From positions 76,939,404-77,003,403 of the forward strand of contig NC_030678.2 in assembly GCF_000004195.4 (NCBI RefSeq): a stretch of 64,000 bases of DNA, read 5' to 3'. Shown here piece after piece: positions 1 through 12,800 of the stretch. The position numbers and the translations under genes are program-made. Below the pieces are notes generated by a model that was given only the letters and a program-made list of their open reading frames with translations, did not search any database and was not told the origin of the DNA. The stretch is from Xenopus tropicalis. Taxonomy: Eukaryota; Chordata; Amphibia; Anura; Pipidae. Within the stretch, counting starts at the first letter, position 1. Every line of letters starts with the position of its first letter.

Positions 1-2
1 CA

Positions 3-210
3 GATTTATAAAAGTGTGAAATTAGAGCTCACCACAGAAATACTCAGCCACTAACTTATTCACTCCTATGGGATTATTAGAGGTGTATTTATCAATGGGT
101 GAAAGTCAGAGCTCACCATTTGATACATATGCAGCTAAAAATCCCATGGGAATGAACAGAGAATGGGGGAATTTTACTGTGGTGAAATTCACACTTTGAT
201 ACATCTGCCT
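3..210. repeat. Fold-back repeat at window edge
   Basis: The segment near 3-40 (AGTGTGAAATTAGAGCTCACC) is roughly the inverse of the segment near 175-207 (GGTGAAATTCACACTTTGAT), giving an imperfect terminal inverted repeat. A related GAGCTCACCATTTGATACAT piece sits in the middle at about 110. It looks like a MITE-type element; the left end may lie outside the window, and I could not define a target duplication. Confidence 0.45.
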
Positions 211-305
211 AAACTACATTCCTCTGGTCAGCATGGAAAAAGCTTACATTTACATTGAAATGATTACGGTGTAAAGACATATTGTCCTGTTGTGTGAACA
301 GAACA

Positions 306-475
306 TTTGTAGATTGTAAGCTCTTTTGGGCAGGGCTCTCTTCACCTCTTGTATCGGTTATTGATTGCTTTATATGTTACTCTGTATGTCCAATGTATAA
401 AACCCACTTATTGCACAGTGCTGCGGAATATGTTGGCGCTTTATAAATAAATGTTAATAATAATAATAATTTCTT
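306..475 (+). repeat. LINE/SINE-type 3' tail with (TAA)n
   Basis: The stretch reads like the widespread vertebrate retroposon tail that contains GTAAGCTCTTTTGGGCAGGG and later GCGCTTTATAAATAAATG, and ends in (TAA)n at about 459-475. The A/T-rich simple tail marks the 3' end of a plus-strand insertion. The LINE-2/CR1-type assignment is from memory of the motif and not from a search. Confidence 0.55.
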
Positions 476-677
476 CACTCTATATTTGAATTTATAATAA
501 TGAGCTAGACCTGTACACTAATAAGTGTATACCTATAAGTCTCATGAAGTCGGCGCTTAGCCATTGCTAAGCACCTATTACTCCTAATGGCAGCCAAGAC
601 ATAAACAGAGTAATCCCCTTAATTAAGTTGGATGAACTTATGATTTCAGCCCTTGAAGAAGTCCTACACTGAGAAAG

Positions 678-697
678 TCAGGACGGTATGGCAGCTT
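678..697 (-). CDS. tbrg1: tbrg1: possible terminal coding exon
   Basis: On the minus strand, exon 9 ends in phase 1 at a good donor (GCAG|GTAAAA, exon end 854). Downstream a pyrimidine-rich tract followed by CGCAG could be an acceptor, with the exon starting at 697. In phase it encodes only six residues before a TGA at 678-680. Mammalian TBRG1 has a longer tail after this point. The true last exon may therefore be different or outside the window, or translation may run from exon 9 to the TGA at 774-776. This is tentative. Confidence 0.3.
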
Positions 698-853
698 CTG
701 CGTGTATATACAAAAACAATCAGAGGAATATGCTGTGTATGTAACAAGCTGCATCCCTATAAATCTATCACTTTCAACTGCCATCATTTTCTACATGATG
801 AAAAAAAGAAACTGCCTGCTGGTGATATCTGACATGCTTGCAATGTGTTTTAC

Positions 854-3800
854 CTGCTAAGGCAGTACTATTGTTTATTGTTGCAAAACTTTGTCTTTGA
901 AAGGCTTCAAAGTTAACGGAGGCACTGCTTTCACATATGTCACGAGGAACTTGCTCTTCACCAGCTCTGCATACTTCAAATTTCACCCACTGGTAACTGT
1001 AAGAATAATACATTGGTGTAGTTTAATATCTGAGCATTTGTTCTCCAAAGCATGTACTGCTTAAAGACAGGTTTGGGGCCTAATTCCACACACAGGCATA
1101 AAAGCCTCAGGCACAGAATGTCCACATTCTTCTGCTATCTATAATGATACAAATGGATCTGGACAGTGACATTTTCCACTGCCAGCTATTTTCAGGCTGC
1201 TAAGGTAGAGAGAGGCCTGTATGTGTACTGTAGCCTGGCCCTTTCAACCTACTGCTGAAATATCTCTTTAAGCCTGACTTCAATGAACTGCAAATGGATT
1301 ATGTAAACTAAGGGACTTTACACTTCTATTTTTGGCAACATCTTCATTTATGTTCCCTGTGTACACCACAGGGGTGATTTATCAATGTTTCATTTTTTTC
1401 CACGATTGTGCTGCAACTTGCACAATTTGAATTATGGTTCAATAACGATTGATATTTTTTAAGGAAAAAAATCCAAAAACTCGAATGTAAATCTAAAAGC
1501 TTGTAAGTTCATGTAAAAGTCAATAGGAGTTGTCCTAGGCAAAGTCAAGTCATATTTTCAATTTGAAATTTTTAAGTTTGTAAACTCACAAATTTGAGAT
1601 ATTCAAGATTTTTAATTAATAAATAAGCAAGCAAGCATTTGAAATGCGAGTTTATTCGAATTAGTAAAACAATCTCGAATTCACAAAATTGAAAACTGAT
1701 AAATAAGCCCATATATGTTTCTTAAGCTGGCCATACACGTGGCGATCTAACGATGTTTCGTGCGACCATCGGTCGCACGAAACATCGTCAGATCCGCCAC
1801 ACACCGTCAGGGCTGAAACAGCAGATAAGGAGGTAGAAACAATAGGATTTCTACCTCCTTCTGCCGATTCAGCCCTGACGGCAGATTTTGGTCAGGCGCC
1901 TTCTATGGCGCCCGATCAAAATTTTCTAACCAGCCCGATCGGCGAGTCGACCGATATCAGCAGCTTCCTGCGATATCGGTCGACTCGCCGACATGCCATA
2001 CACGCACCTAATATCGTACGAAACGAGGTTTCGTACGATAGTATCGGTGCGTGTATGGCCAGCTTAAGTTTATGGCTTTATAGTCAGGGATGTTTTTTTT
2101 CTTCTTTTTTGTGTTCCAAGGGACACTGCCACTTGTTCTAATTCCATTTCTAACTGCCACTTGTTCTAATTCCATTTCTTTTTTGCACAAGCTTTAATGG
2201 TTCAGTGTTAAGATATGTTAGGGCCGTGGCAGACGGGGAGATTAGTCGCTCGCCCCAATATGCCACCCCACTGGGCTTGAATGTAAATTGCCGGTGGGAT
2301 GGCATATGTGGCGCAGAAGTTGCCTTGAGAGGATATTTACATTCAAGCCGGGGGGTTGGCATACCGGGGAGATTAGTCACCCGCGACAAGGGAGATTTGC
2401 CGCGGGCGACTAATCTCCCCGTCTTGTACAAGTTCAGATTTTACACATGTACAAAGTATTTCGATATAAGCATCCCTCTATTTTTACACAAACTTTTTAC
2501 TATTGGTTTGTTTTTTAAATGTCAAATATAGTAAATATTCAGGGCAAATTTGGGGCAAGAATTCCTTTGGTGTCCAGAGTTAACTTCTAATATAAAAACA
2601 CTCCAGATTGTGTTCCTTGTTTTTTGAATAACTCGATTTTATACCTTAAGGAGTAGCTCACCTTTAAGTTGCATTTTAGTGTGTTATAGAATGGCATATT
2701 CTTAGAAACTTTTCAGGTGGTCTTAAATGTTTTATTATTTCCATACCTCTTCTGCCTCTTTACAGCATTCAAATGGGTGTGACCATGGGCGTCCGCAGAA
2801 AATTTTCCAAGGGGGGGCAAGTAAGCTAGCATCATCCTGCAACAGACAAATATATATATATATATATATATAAATATATATATTTTTTTTTGCAGGATGA
2901 TACTAGGGGAGGCTAAAGATGGCCCATACACAGACTGACCTACAGCTAATGTGACACTTAGTGGATTCGCTGCTGGCGTAAAAAGTTAACCTCCCAACTA
3001 CCTCTTGCCGTTCCCACTGACTCCCAGGGATACTGTACAAAAGTGCGGGTGGGGGTGCTTTTTTTTTTTACCCTAAAATGTTTAGGATGTAAAAGTATTC
3101 ATACGTGCACTTCTGTTAGGGGATCTGCAAACATTTGTGTTTGTGATCAGTTAGCTTAAAGGGGTAGTTCGCATTCGAATTCACTTTTATTTTCAATGGT
3201 TTTTCAGTTATTTAGCTTTTTGTTCAGCAGCTCTCCATTTGGTATTTCAGCAGCTATCTGGTTGCTAGGGTCTTATTTACCCTAGCAACCAGGTAGTGGT
3301 TTAAACAAGAGATGGGAATATGAATAGTTAAGGGGCCTACTTGGAAAAATAAGTAATACAAAATTATAATAATAATAAAATTGTAGCCTCACAGAGCAAT
3401 ATTTTTTGGCCCCCATTTGAAATCTGTATAGAGGCAGAAGAGAAAGGCAAATTATTCAAAAAAATTAATTAGGAAGACCAATTGCAAAGTTGCTAGGAAT
3501 AGGCCATTTTATAACATACTAAAGGTTAACTTAAAAGTGAACCACCCCTTTAGATGTGTTTATGTTAGTTTTATAGCAAGAAAGGCAGTGGGTACTGACT
3601 CCCCATTATATACAGTGAGACGCAGTCCGTATTTACAAACCCAGCACATTATATACAGTGAAACACAGTGGGTACTGAGGGCAGATATTCAGGCCCTGGC
3701 ACTATAACACTGGCACTGATACACAACATTGGCCCCACTGTAACTTAATATAAATGAACAAAACAATGACAAAAAAAAAAAAAAAATAGTAAGTGCAAAA

Positions 3801-6800
3801 AACAACAACAAATATATAAACACACAATGAGCTTTTTCAGAGGGAAAGAGTTAACTTACCCTCCATGTGTTAGGGTAGGGGATAGATGATAAATTATTAT
3901 AGATGTCAGGTCAGGCAAAAAACAATTTAATGTCAGCTAGTGATTCTTTAGAACTGTATAGTGCCTGTGTATAGTACCTGTGTATAGTACCTGTGTATAG
4001 TGCCTGTGTATAGTACCTGTGTATAGTACCTGGGTATAGTACCTGTGTATATAGTACCTGTGTATAGTACCTGTGTATAGTGCCTGTGTATAGTGCCTGT
4101 GTATATAGTACCTGTGTATAGTACCTGTGTATAGTGCCTGGGTATAGTACCTGTGTATATAGTACCTGTGTATATAGTACCTGTGTATATAGTACCTGTG
4201 TATAGTGCCTGTGTATAGTACCTGTGTATAGTACCTGTGTATATAGTACCTGTGTATAGTGCCTGGGTATAGTGCCTGGGTATAGTGCCTGGGTATAGTA
4301 CCTGTGTATAGTACCTGGGTATAGTGCCTGGGTATAGTGCCTGGGTATAGTGCCTGGGTATAGTACCTGTGTATATAGTACCTGGGTATAGTACCTGGGT
4401 ATAGTACCTGGGTATAGTACCTGGGTATAGTGCCTGTGTATAGTGCCTGGGTATAGTACCTGGGTATAGTACCTGGGTATAGTACCTGGGTATAGTACCT
4501 GGGTATAGTACCTGGGTATAGTACCTGGGTATAGTGCCTGTGTATAGTGCCTGTGTATAGTGCCTGGGTATAGTGCCTGGGTATAGTACCTGTGTATAGT
4601 TCCTGGGTATAGTACCTGTGTATAGTGCCTGAGTATAGTACCTGTGTATAGTGCCTGGGTATAGTACCTGTGTATAGTTCCTGGGTATAGTACCCGTGTA
4701 TAGTACCTGGGTATAGTACCTGGGTATAGTGCCTGTGTATAGTACCTGGGTATAGTACCTGGGTATAGTACCTGTGGGATGAAAACTGCAGCAAAAGTTG
4801 AGAGTTGGTTCTTAGGTAAAGTTACAGCTGCAGATTCTTCTTTTCAGTCTTCATTTCTGTTTCCAGTTTGCAAAATCTCCTGATCCCTGTGTGCATCTGT
4901 GCTCTGATTGGTCAATTTTACTGTCTGTCAAGGAAGCTGTGCTCTGATTGGAGAATCCACAAGAAGAAAGATCCAATCGGAGCACAGCAAAAACGGGCTT
5001 GAGGGGAAAGTGCAGAAACGGAGTAAGGTTTTTGTTTTTTTGCTACTTTTCCAGGGGGGGGGCAAGTGCCCCCTCTTGCCCCCTTCTGTGGACGCCCATG
5101 GGTGTGACTGACTCTTTCAGAAAGGGTACTTGGCCAGATTTTGAGCAGGTTGCAAGATATTTAACTCATCAGTCTGCATGATGATCAGTTGCATATGGGT
5201 GCAAACTGGCATCTGGCCAAGGTGGCATTTAAATGCAGTTGGTAAAAATATAGTTGAATCTTACCCTGTACATTTCCGTGCTCCAGGGCAACTCTGTATT
5301 AAATTCTGAATAGTAGGATGAGTAAATCCAAAGAAATATGCTCCAGCAAGATCCGGTGTAGAAAACCTTTTCCCTCTGAAATTGCAACAAAAAATGTCTA
5401 GGTAAGAATATTATGTTTTTATTGTATACCAGATTCGTTGTGTGTTAATACAGAATACATTTACATTAAGTAAACAGATAAAAGCAAAACTACCACCTAC
5501 AAAGGGGTGCTGATTTTCTGCAGAAGAATTGAATGGCATTCGTCGGCTGAACTCGCCACAATTGAATTCTGAGGATCATCATCAGGCACAATCTCAAACT
5601 GAAAGAAGTTTGATATTTGGTCATTATGCAGGCAAAACAGTATTTTAATAGAATAAAGAGAATCCCCACAGTTTTTGATGATGCTACAGTGGCAGAAAAC
5701 AAAAAAAGCATATATAAAGCTTTTCTGAGGGTGAGAGTGAGTGTTAAAACATAAACTCATATGTCGAAGAATCCTGTATCCTATAATAAAAGGGGTACAA
5801 AACATATGTTATCATATAGTCACAGTCAGCTGACCATCCGTGTATGTCTCCATTTTACAGAATCCCTTACTACATGCCATCTGGATGGTTCTGAAAAACA
5901 ACTTGTTATTTCTACAAGGTCAGTTTCAGATCTTATGAGAACTTATGAATTATGTATTTATTTTTTTAAAGACACAGAGAAGTTACACATCAAATGGATT
6001 AAACACTGCTCAAAAAAAATAAAGGAACACTTAGACAACACAATGTAACTCTAAGTCAATCATACTTCTGTGGTGATTGACAATCAATTTCATATGCTGT
6101 TGTGCAAATGGAATGGAAAACAGGTAGCAATTATAGGCAATTAGCAAGACATCGCCAATAAAGGAGTGGTTGTGCAGGTGGTGACCACAGACCACTTCTC
6201 AGTTCCTATGCTTTCTGGCTGATGTTTTGGTCACTTTTGAGTGCTCGCAGTGCTTTCACTCTAATGCAGTGCTGTCCAACTTCTGTTGTACCAAGGGCCG
6301 GAATTTTTCCGACCTACGTGGTGGAGGGCCGATAATGGAAGCCAGTTTTGACCACTCCCCTTTTTGAAACCGCACCCATGTTATCACATGACCATACCCA
6401 TATTAATGGTTGTAGTACAGCAAAAACCTGCCATACTCTGCCTGCCCTACCCTGCCTGTGTGTGTGCCATACTCTGCCTGCCCTACCCTGCCTTTGTGTG
6501 TGCCATACTCTGCCTTCCCTACCCTGCCTGTATGTGCCATACTCTGCCTGCCTACCCTGCCTGCGTGCCATACTTTCACTGTGTGTGCCATTCTTGGCTG
6601 GTTTGTGCCATACTTGGCCTGTGTGTGCCATACTCTGCCTTCCCTACCCTGCCTGTGTGTGCCATACTCTGCCTTCCCTACCCTGCCTATGTGTGCCATA
6701 CTCTGCTTGCCCTATGCTGCCTGTGTGTATGGCACACACAGGCAGCCTACAGTGACACAATGCTGGCACTGCTCCTACAGTCTGCACAATAATTATATAT

Positions 6801-9800
6801 TAAAAAAAATTTTAATTGCAGTACCACCTCAGTATATGTTCTTTTTGTAGTATGCAGGGATTATTTGTGGATTTCTACTGCTCCTGAGGTGTGAACAGGG
6901 GAACAATGGGGGTGATTACAGCCTGAGCCTGAGGTGTGAACACTGCAGGGGATTATATATACAAATATATACATATTTAAACAATACAGCCTGATTACAG
7001 CCTGAATCTGAGGTGAGAACCATGCAGGGGGGGGGGGCAGTTAATCACAGTACTGATACCATTTAAAGCTTACACAAGAGTAAGCCATCAAAGCAGCCAG
7101 ACAGGTGGGGGGCCACACAGAGGGGGGTCGCCAGTTGGACAGCACTGCTCTAATGGTAGCATGAGACGGAGTCTACAACCCATACAAATGGCTCAGGTAG
7201 TGCAGCTCATCCAGGATGGCACATCAATGTGAGCTGTGGCAAGAAGGTTTGCTGTGTCTGTCACCGTAGTGTCCAGAGCATGGAGGCGCTACCAGGAGAC
7301 AGGCCAGTACATCAGGAGACGTGGAGGAGGCCAACAACCCAGCAGCAGGACTGCTACCTCCGCCTTTGTGCAAGGAGGAACAGGAGGAGCACTGCCCTGC
7401 AAAATTACCTCCAGAGGGCCACAAATATGCATGTGTCTGCTCAAACAGAAACAGACTCCATGAGGGTGGTATGAGGGCCCGACGTCCACAGGTGGGGGTT
7501 GTGCTTACAGCCCAACACCGTGCAGGACATTTGCCAGAAAACACCAAGACTGGCAAATTCACCACTGGCGCCTTGTACTCTTCACAGATGAAAGCAGGTT
7601 CACACTGAGCACATGTGACAGACGCCATGGAGAATGTTCTGCTGCCTGCAACATCCTCCAAGCATGATGTTTGGCAGTGGGTCAGTAATGGTGTGGGGTG
7701 GCATTTCTTTGGGAGGCTGCACAGCCCTCCATGAGCTCACCAGAGGTAGCCTGACTGCCATTAGGTACAGAGATGAGATCCTCAGACCCCTTGTGAGACC
7801 ATATGCTGGTGCAGTTGGCCCTGGGTTCCTCCTAATGCAAGACAATTCATGTGGCTGGAGTGTGTCAGCAGTTCCTGCACGACAAAGGCATTGATGCTAT
7901 GGACTGGCCCGCCCGTTCCCCAGACCTGAATCCAATTGAGCACATCTGGGACATGATGTCTCACTCCATCCACCAACGTCATGTTGCACCACAGACTGTC
8001 CAGAAGTTGGTGGATGCTTTAGTGCAGGTCTAGGAAAAGATCCCTCAGGAGACCATCCGCCACCTCATCAGGAGAATGCCCAGGCGTTGTAGGGAGGTCA
8101 TACAGGCACATGGAGGCCACACACACTACTGAGCCTCATTTTGACTTGTTTTAAGGACATTACATCAAAGTTGGATCAGCCTGTAGTGGTTTTTTCCACT
8201 TTAATTTTGAGTGTGACTCCAAATCCAGACCTCCATGGGTTGATAAATTTAATTTCTTTCATTGATATTTTTTGTGTGATTTTGTTGTCACACACAACAC
8301 ATTCAACTATGTAAAGAACGAAGTATTTAATAAGAATATTTCATTCATGCAGATCTAGGATGTCTTATTTTTGTGTTCCCTTTAGTTTTTTTGAGCAGTG
8401 TATTTGCAATATATGAAGACAAATACAGCATAATTGCATATACCGTATTTTCCGGCGTATAAGACGACTTTTTTACCCCGAAATATCTGTGCCTAAGTCG
8501 GGGGTCGTCTTATACGCCGGGTACTCCCCTGCGGCTCCCCTGCCAGCGACCTCCTCTGTCTGCCTCTTCCTGATTATGCCAGCCAGGGCCAAGGCCGCCG
8601 TCATTGGTGGCCAGCTGAAAATTTGATTGGTTGCACCCCGTGCGTGCGTACGTACGTACGTATGCACGCACGCACGCACGCATGGGGCGCAACCTTTTAA
8701 AATGTTCAGAAGCTGCAGTGAGCCGGCACAATCAGGAAGATGCAGACGGAGGAGGTCGCTGGCAGGGAAGCCGCAGGGGAGCCGCAGGAGGTAGCTAGCA
8801 TGGGGGAAGCTGAGGGAAGTTGCTTGGGGGGAAGCTGGAGGAAGTCGCTTGGGGGGAAGCTGGAGTGTATTATTGCTTTTACTGCTGTTTTTCAAAAGTA
8901 AAATAATCCCCTCAAAATGCCTGGGGCAGGGGTAGTACAGCTGGTTCAGACTATGTACATTGCTAAAGGGTAACTTTAGCCAAGCACTATTCACAGGCAA
9001 TGATTTGTTTCTTTATGGCTGCAACAGAGAAATTACATTCTGATTCGTTTATGCTCCATGTACAGGGGGGCCCTGGTTACCAATGTTTTAGGGGGCCTTG
9101 GCTACCAATGTCCTGTGTGACCACTCTAACCAATCAAAGCAGTTGTATACAACAACCAGGCAGTCGCCTGGCCTTTGGTGTGCATTGGAAGAGGGGTAGT
9201 CTTATACGGCGAGTATATTCCAAACTCTATATTTTAACTGGAAAAGTTGGGGGTCGTCTTATACACTCAGTCGTCTTATACGCCGGAAAATACGGTAAAT
9301 GCTTGACAATTAGCAAATCTCAAAAACAAGGAGCCCAACAAAAATGGACCAGACTACACTAGCCATAACAGAGATGTGACCATATACAATATGCTGAACC
9401 ACAAGTATACAAACTAGGGGCTTTAGCTTTGATTAGTAATAAAAAACATAATAGGATGATTTGTGGGCAAAATATGACATTACTGACAAAATACCAGTTA
9501 CCTGCGGTCCTGTGCCACCATCTTTTATCTGGCAAGTATAGAGGCATTTTTGATCAGGGTTCTTCATGCCAACGTAAACTCTAGTGCTGCAAAAGCCTAC
9601 AGGATAAATGGCAACTTTTTCATGAAATCCTGCACGGTCTGAAATAATCTAAATGCAAAAAATGGAAAAAAAACAGATGGTGAAGTATTTCTGGAAAAAA
9701 TCCACATTTATTCATTCTCTAATTTTTTCTCAACACACAGTCAAATATAAATATATAAGTCAGAATCAGAACCCTTTACATCAATTTCCTTCTCATCAAT

Positions 9801-12800
9801 ACCTCCCACTTTATTATTATTATCCAAGTATACCCTCTTATGTGTATTGCATACAGTCTCACTTTTATAGGCAGTGGTTCACTAGTGAACCACTGATCCC
9901 TTATGATCAGAATGATATGTTAAAACTTAACTTTTCATTTCATTTCCTTATTGCAACTTGTATCTATATACACTGGAGTGCTGCAAACTCACACTTGAAT
10001 TACACTTAAGTGAGTTAGTGGAATAGCACAGTTTGCCTGGATGCATTTCTTACAGTGTAACCAAACATCTGTAATTTAAGCCCCATTGTTGTACAACCCG
10101 GATTCCAAAAAAGTTGGGACACTAAACAAATTGTGAATAAAAACTAAACGCAATGATGTGGAGGTGCCAACTTTTAATATTTTATTCAGAATAGAACATA
10201 AATCACGGAACAAAAGTTTAAACTGAGAAAATGTACCATTTTAAGGGAAAAATATGTTGATTCAGAATTTCATGGTGTCAACAAATCCCAAAAAAGTTGG
10301 GACAAGGCCATTTTCACCACTGTGTGGCATCTCCCCTTCTTCTTACAACACTCAACAGACGTCTGGGGACCGAGGAGACCAGTTTCTCAAGTTTAGGAAT
10401 AGGAATGCTCTCCCATTCTTGTCTAATACAGGCCTCTAACTGTTCAATCGTCTTGGGCCTTCTTTGTCGCACCTTCCTCTTTATGATGCGCCAAATGTTC
10501 TCTATAGGTGAAAGATCTGGACTGCAGACTGGCCATTTCAGTACCCGGATCCTTCTCCTACGCAGCCATGATGTTGTGATTGATGCAGAATGTGGTCTGG
10601 CATTATCTTGTTGAAAAATGCAGGGTCTTCTCTGAAAGAAATTACGTCTGGATGGGAGCATATGTTGTTCTAGAACCTGAATATATTTTTCTGCATTGAT
10701 GCTGCCTTTCCAGACATGCAAGCTGCCCATGCCACACGTACTTATGCAACCCCATAACATCAGAGATGCAGGCTTCTGAACTGAGCGTTGATAACAACTT
10801 GGGTTGTCCTTGTCCTCTTTGGTCCGGATGACATGGCGTCCCAGATTTCCAAAAAGAACTTCGAATCGTGACTCGTCTGACCACAGAACAGTCTTCCATT
10901 TTGACACACTCCATTTTAAATGATCCCTGGCCCAGTGAAAACACCTAAGCTTGTGGATCTTGCTTAGAAATGGCTTCTTCTTTGCACTGTAGAGTTTCAG
11001 CTGGCAACGGCGGATGGCACGGTGGATTGTGTTCACTGACAATGGTTTCTGGAAGTATTCCTGAGCCCATTCTGTGATTTCCTTTACAGTAGCATTCCTG
11101 TTTGTGGTGCAGTGTCGTTTAAGGGCCCGGAGATCATGGGCATCCAGTATGGTTTTACGGCCTTGACCCTTACGCACAGAGATTGTTCCAGATTCTCTGA
11201 ATCTTCGGATGATGTTATGCACAGTTGATGATGATAGATGCAAAATCTTTGCAATTTTTCGCTGGGTAACACCTTTCTGATATTGCTCCACTATCTTTCT
11301 GCGCAACATTGTGGGAATTGGTGATCCTCTACCCATCTTGGCTTCTGAGAGACACTGCCACTCTGAGAAGCTCTTTTTATACCCAATCATATTGCCAATT
11401 GACCTAATTAGTGTTATTTGGTCTTTCAGCTCTTTGTTATGCTCAAATTTACTTTTTCCAGCCTCTTATTGCTACTTGTCCCAACTTTTTTGGGATTTGT
11501 TGACACCATGAAATTCTGAATCAACATATTTTTCCCTTAAAATGGTACATTTTCTCAGTTTAAACTTTTGTTCCGTGATTTATGTTCTATTCTGAATAAA
11601 ATATTAGAAGTTGGCACCTCCACATCATTGCGTTCAGTTTTTATTCACAATTTGTTTAGTGTCCCAACTTTTTTGGAATCTGGTTTGTATATTAAATTGT
11701 ACTAGAAGGTCATATCCTTCCATAATACATTGGATACTGTACCCCCAACTCCCAGTCCCACCTGTGTTTTATTTCTCCCTTTCTTTTCCTCTGTGTTTTG
11801 CAACTATTTGTTGTATATACACATATAAATGACCCATATATATACATTAACATAGCTACCTTTGCTATTTGGAACAAAGGACACAGAAGTCTGCAAACAG
11901 GAAGACATATATAAAGCGCATTATATTTTACAGGTTTTTGCCAACAATTAAAATTTTATTTTTGTACTGTTCGGGCTATGACATGCGGTGCTGCTTGTAA
12001 CCAGCTATGTGACGTGGCTTAAAAACACCACATAAAAACCCTGCCAGAGATACTGAGAATTGTCTCTGCTAAAACACACGTAGAGACAATCATCAGTATT
12101 GTCTATTTTGTAGTGGTGACAAGTAGCTCCATGTGTCTCATGGATTTGTGTCACATGGATTGGTATGATGAAGCTAATAGCCGGACAGCATAAAGCATTG
12201 AAACTTAGCTGACTCAAAGTCTGTACAAACACAAAAAATGTAAAAGCCACGTGGCTTTATTCAAAGGAGACATAGCCTATAAAAATTAAGAATGTACCAG
12301 TGACTTATACTCCGATAGATTTAGAAGGATTGTGCTTAAAAAAAAATTGTGTTTTGGACTGATTTATTGAGAAATTCCACCAAAACCCCACTAGCCCCGC
12401 CCATCAATTCCACTTCCTGCTGCTTGAATTCTCTGGATGTGCAGGGGAAGCCGGCGACTTAGAACATTGCACTGTAGGATAGAAACCAATCAGCAGCTAG
12501 GCTGACCTGATAGGGAACTGAAGCCTGTCTGTGCTTGTGTGAGTGCAGGGCTGTGATTGGCTATCCCTCTTAGCCGTTAGGACACGCCTACTCTTCATTT
12601 TAAACACGGACAGAGAAGTTATAGGGTCTATAGGGAGCTCCAATAAAGGGGCCATTTTTACAGACAGGATAAATTTTTAGCACAAAGTGAAACCATAGCA
12701 CCATATAGCACCATATATTATTCATAACTGCCTACAGGATTAGAGTTTTTCCCATTTATCCAATATGTTTCCTTTAAATTAAGTGGTTACACTTATTAGT

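Larger units (their letters stand above)
2784..5100. mobile_element. Non-autonomous hAT-like element carrying a 13-bp minisatellite
   Basis: The left end is CATGGGCGTCCGCAGAA and the right end TTCTGTGGACGCCCATG, a 17-bp inverted repeat with one mismatch. Both ends are flanked by GGTGTGAC (2776-2783 and 5101-5108), an 8-bp target duplication typical of hAT. No transposase frame is visible. The 2.3 kb interior holds an (AT)n run near 2850-2880, a nested MITE (3154-3552), the minisatellite (3953-4774), and near 4886-4997 an inverted pair of GCTGTGCTCTGATTGG. Confidence 0.75.
6004..8400 (+). mobile_element. Decayed Tc1-like transposon interrupted by a hAT-like element
   Basis: The left end CACTGCTCAAAAAAAATAAAG and right end CTTTAGTTTTTTTGAGCAGTG form a terminal inverted repeat; the right end is followed by TA. 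The transposase remnant is at 7161-8132. The copy is split at about 6259-7155 by a hAT-like insertion with its own 8-bp duplication, so the Tc1 copy is the older of the two. It lies in the tbrg1 intron between the exons at 9502 and 5598, opposite to the gene. Confidence 0.85.

Noticed and set aside
774..1013. Treating the 79-codon minus-strand frame as a small gene
   Set aside because: Residues from YQWVKFEV on are tbrg1 exon 9, entered through an acceptor at 997-998. The part upstream is intron and the part beyond 854 follows a good donor.
1725..2064. piggyBac-type (TTAA) origin for the GGCCATACACG MITEs
   Set aside because: CTTAAG flanks at this copy suggest it, but the filled/empty comparison at 60975-61416 shows a 3-bp TAA duplication.
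3937..4794. 285-codon minus-strand open frame
   Set aside because: It is the translation of a 13-bp tandem repeat (three units make 13 codons). It has low complexity, no domain and no splice or start context.
6314..6850. Several overlapping 98-142-codon frames on both strands
   Set aside because: They all fall in the about 31-bp minisatellite of a hAT-like element; the same peptides recur in every frame.
7224..8033. Multiple short frames across the Tc1-like remnant
   Set aside because: They are pieces and antisense shadows of one decayed transposase, reported as a single pseudogene.
8473..9000. 175-codon minus-strand frame
   Set aside because: It lies inside the TA-flanked MITE and runs through a CGTG/CGTA palindrome and GGGGGAAGCTG repeats; no homology recognised.
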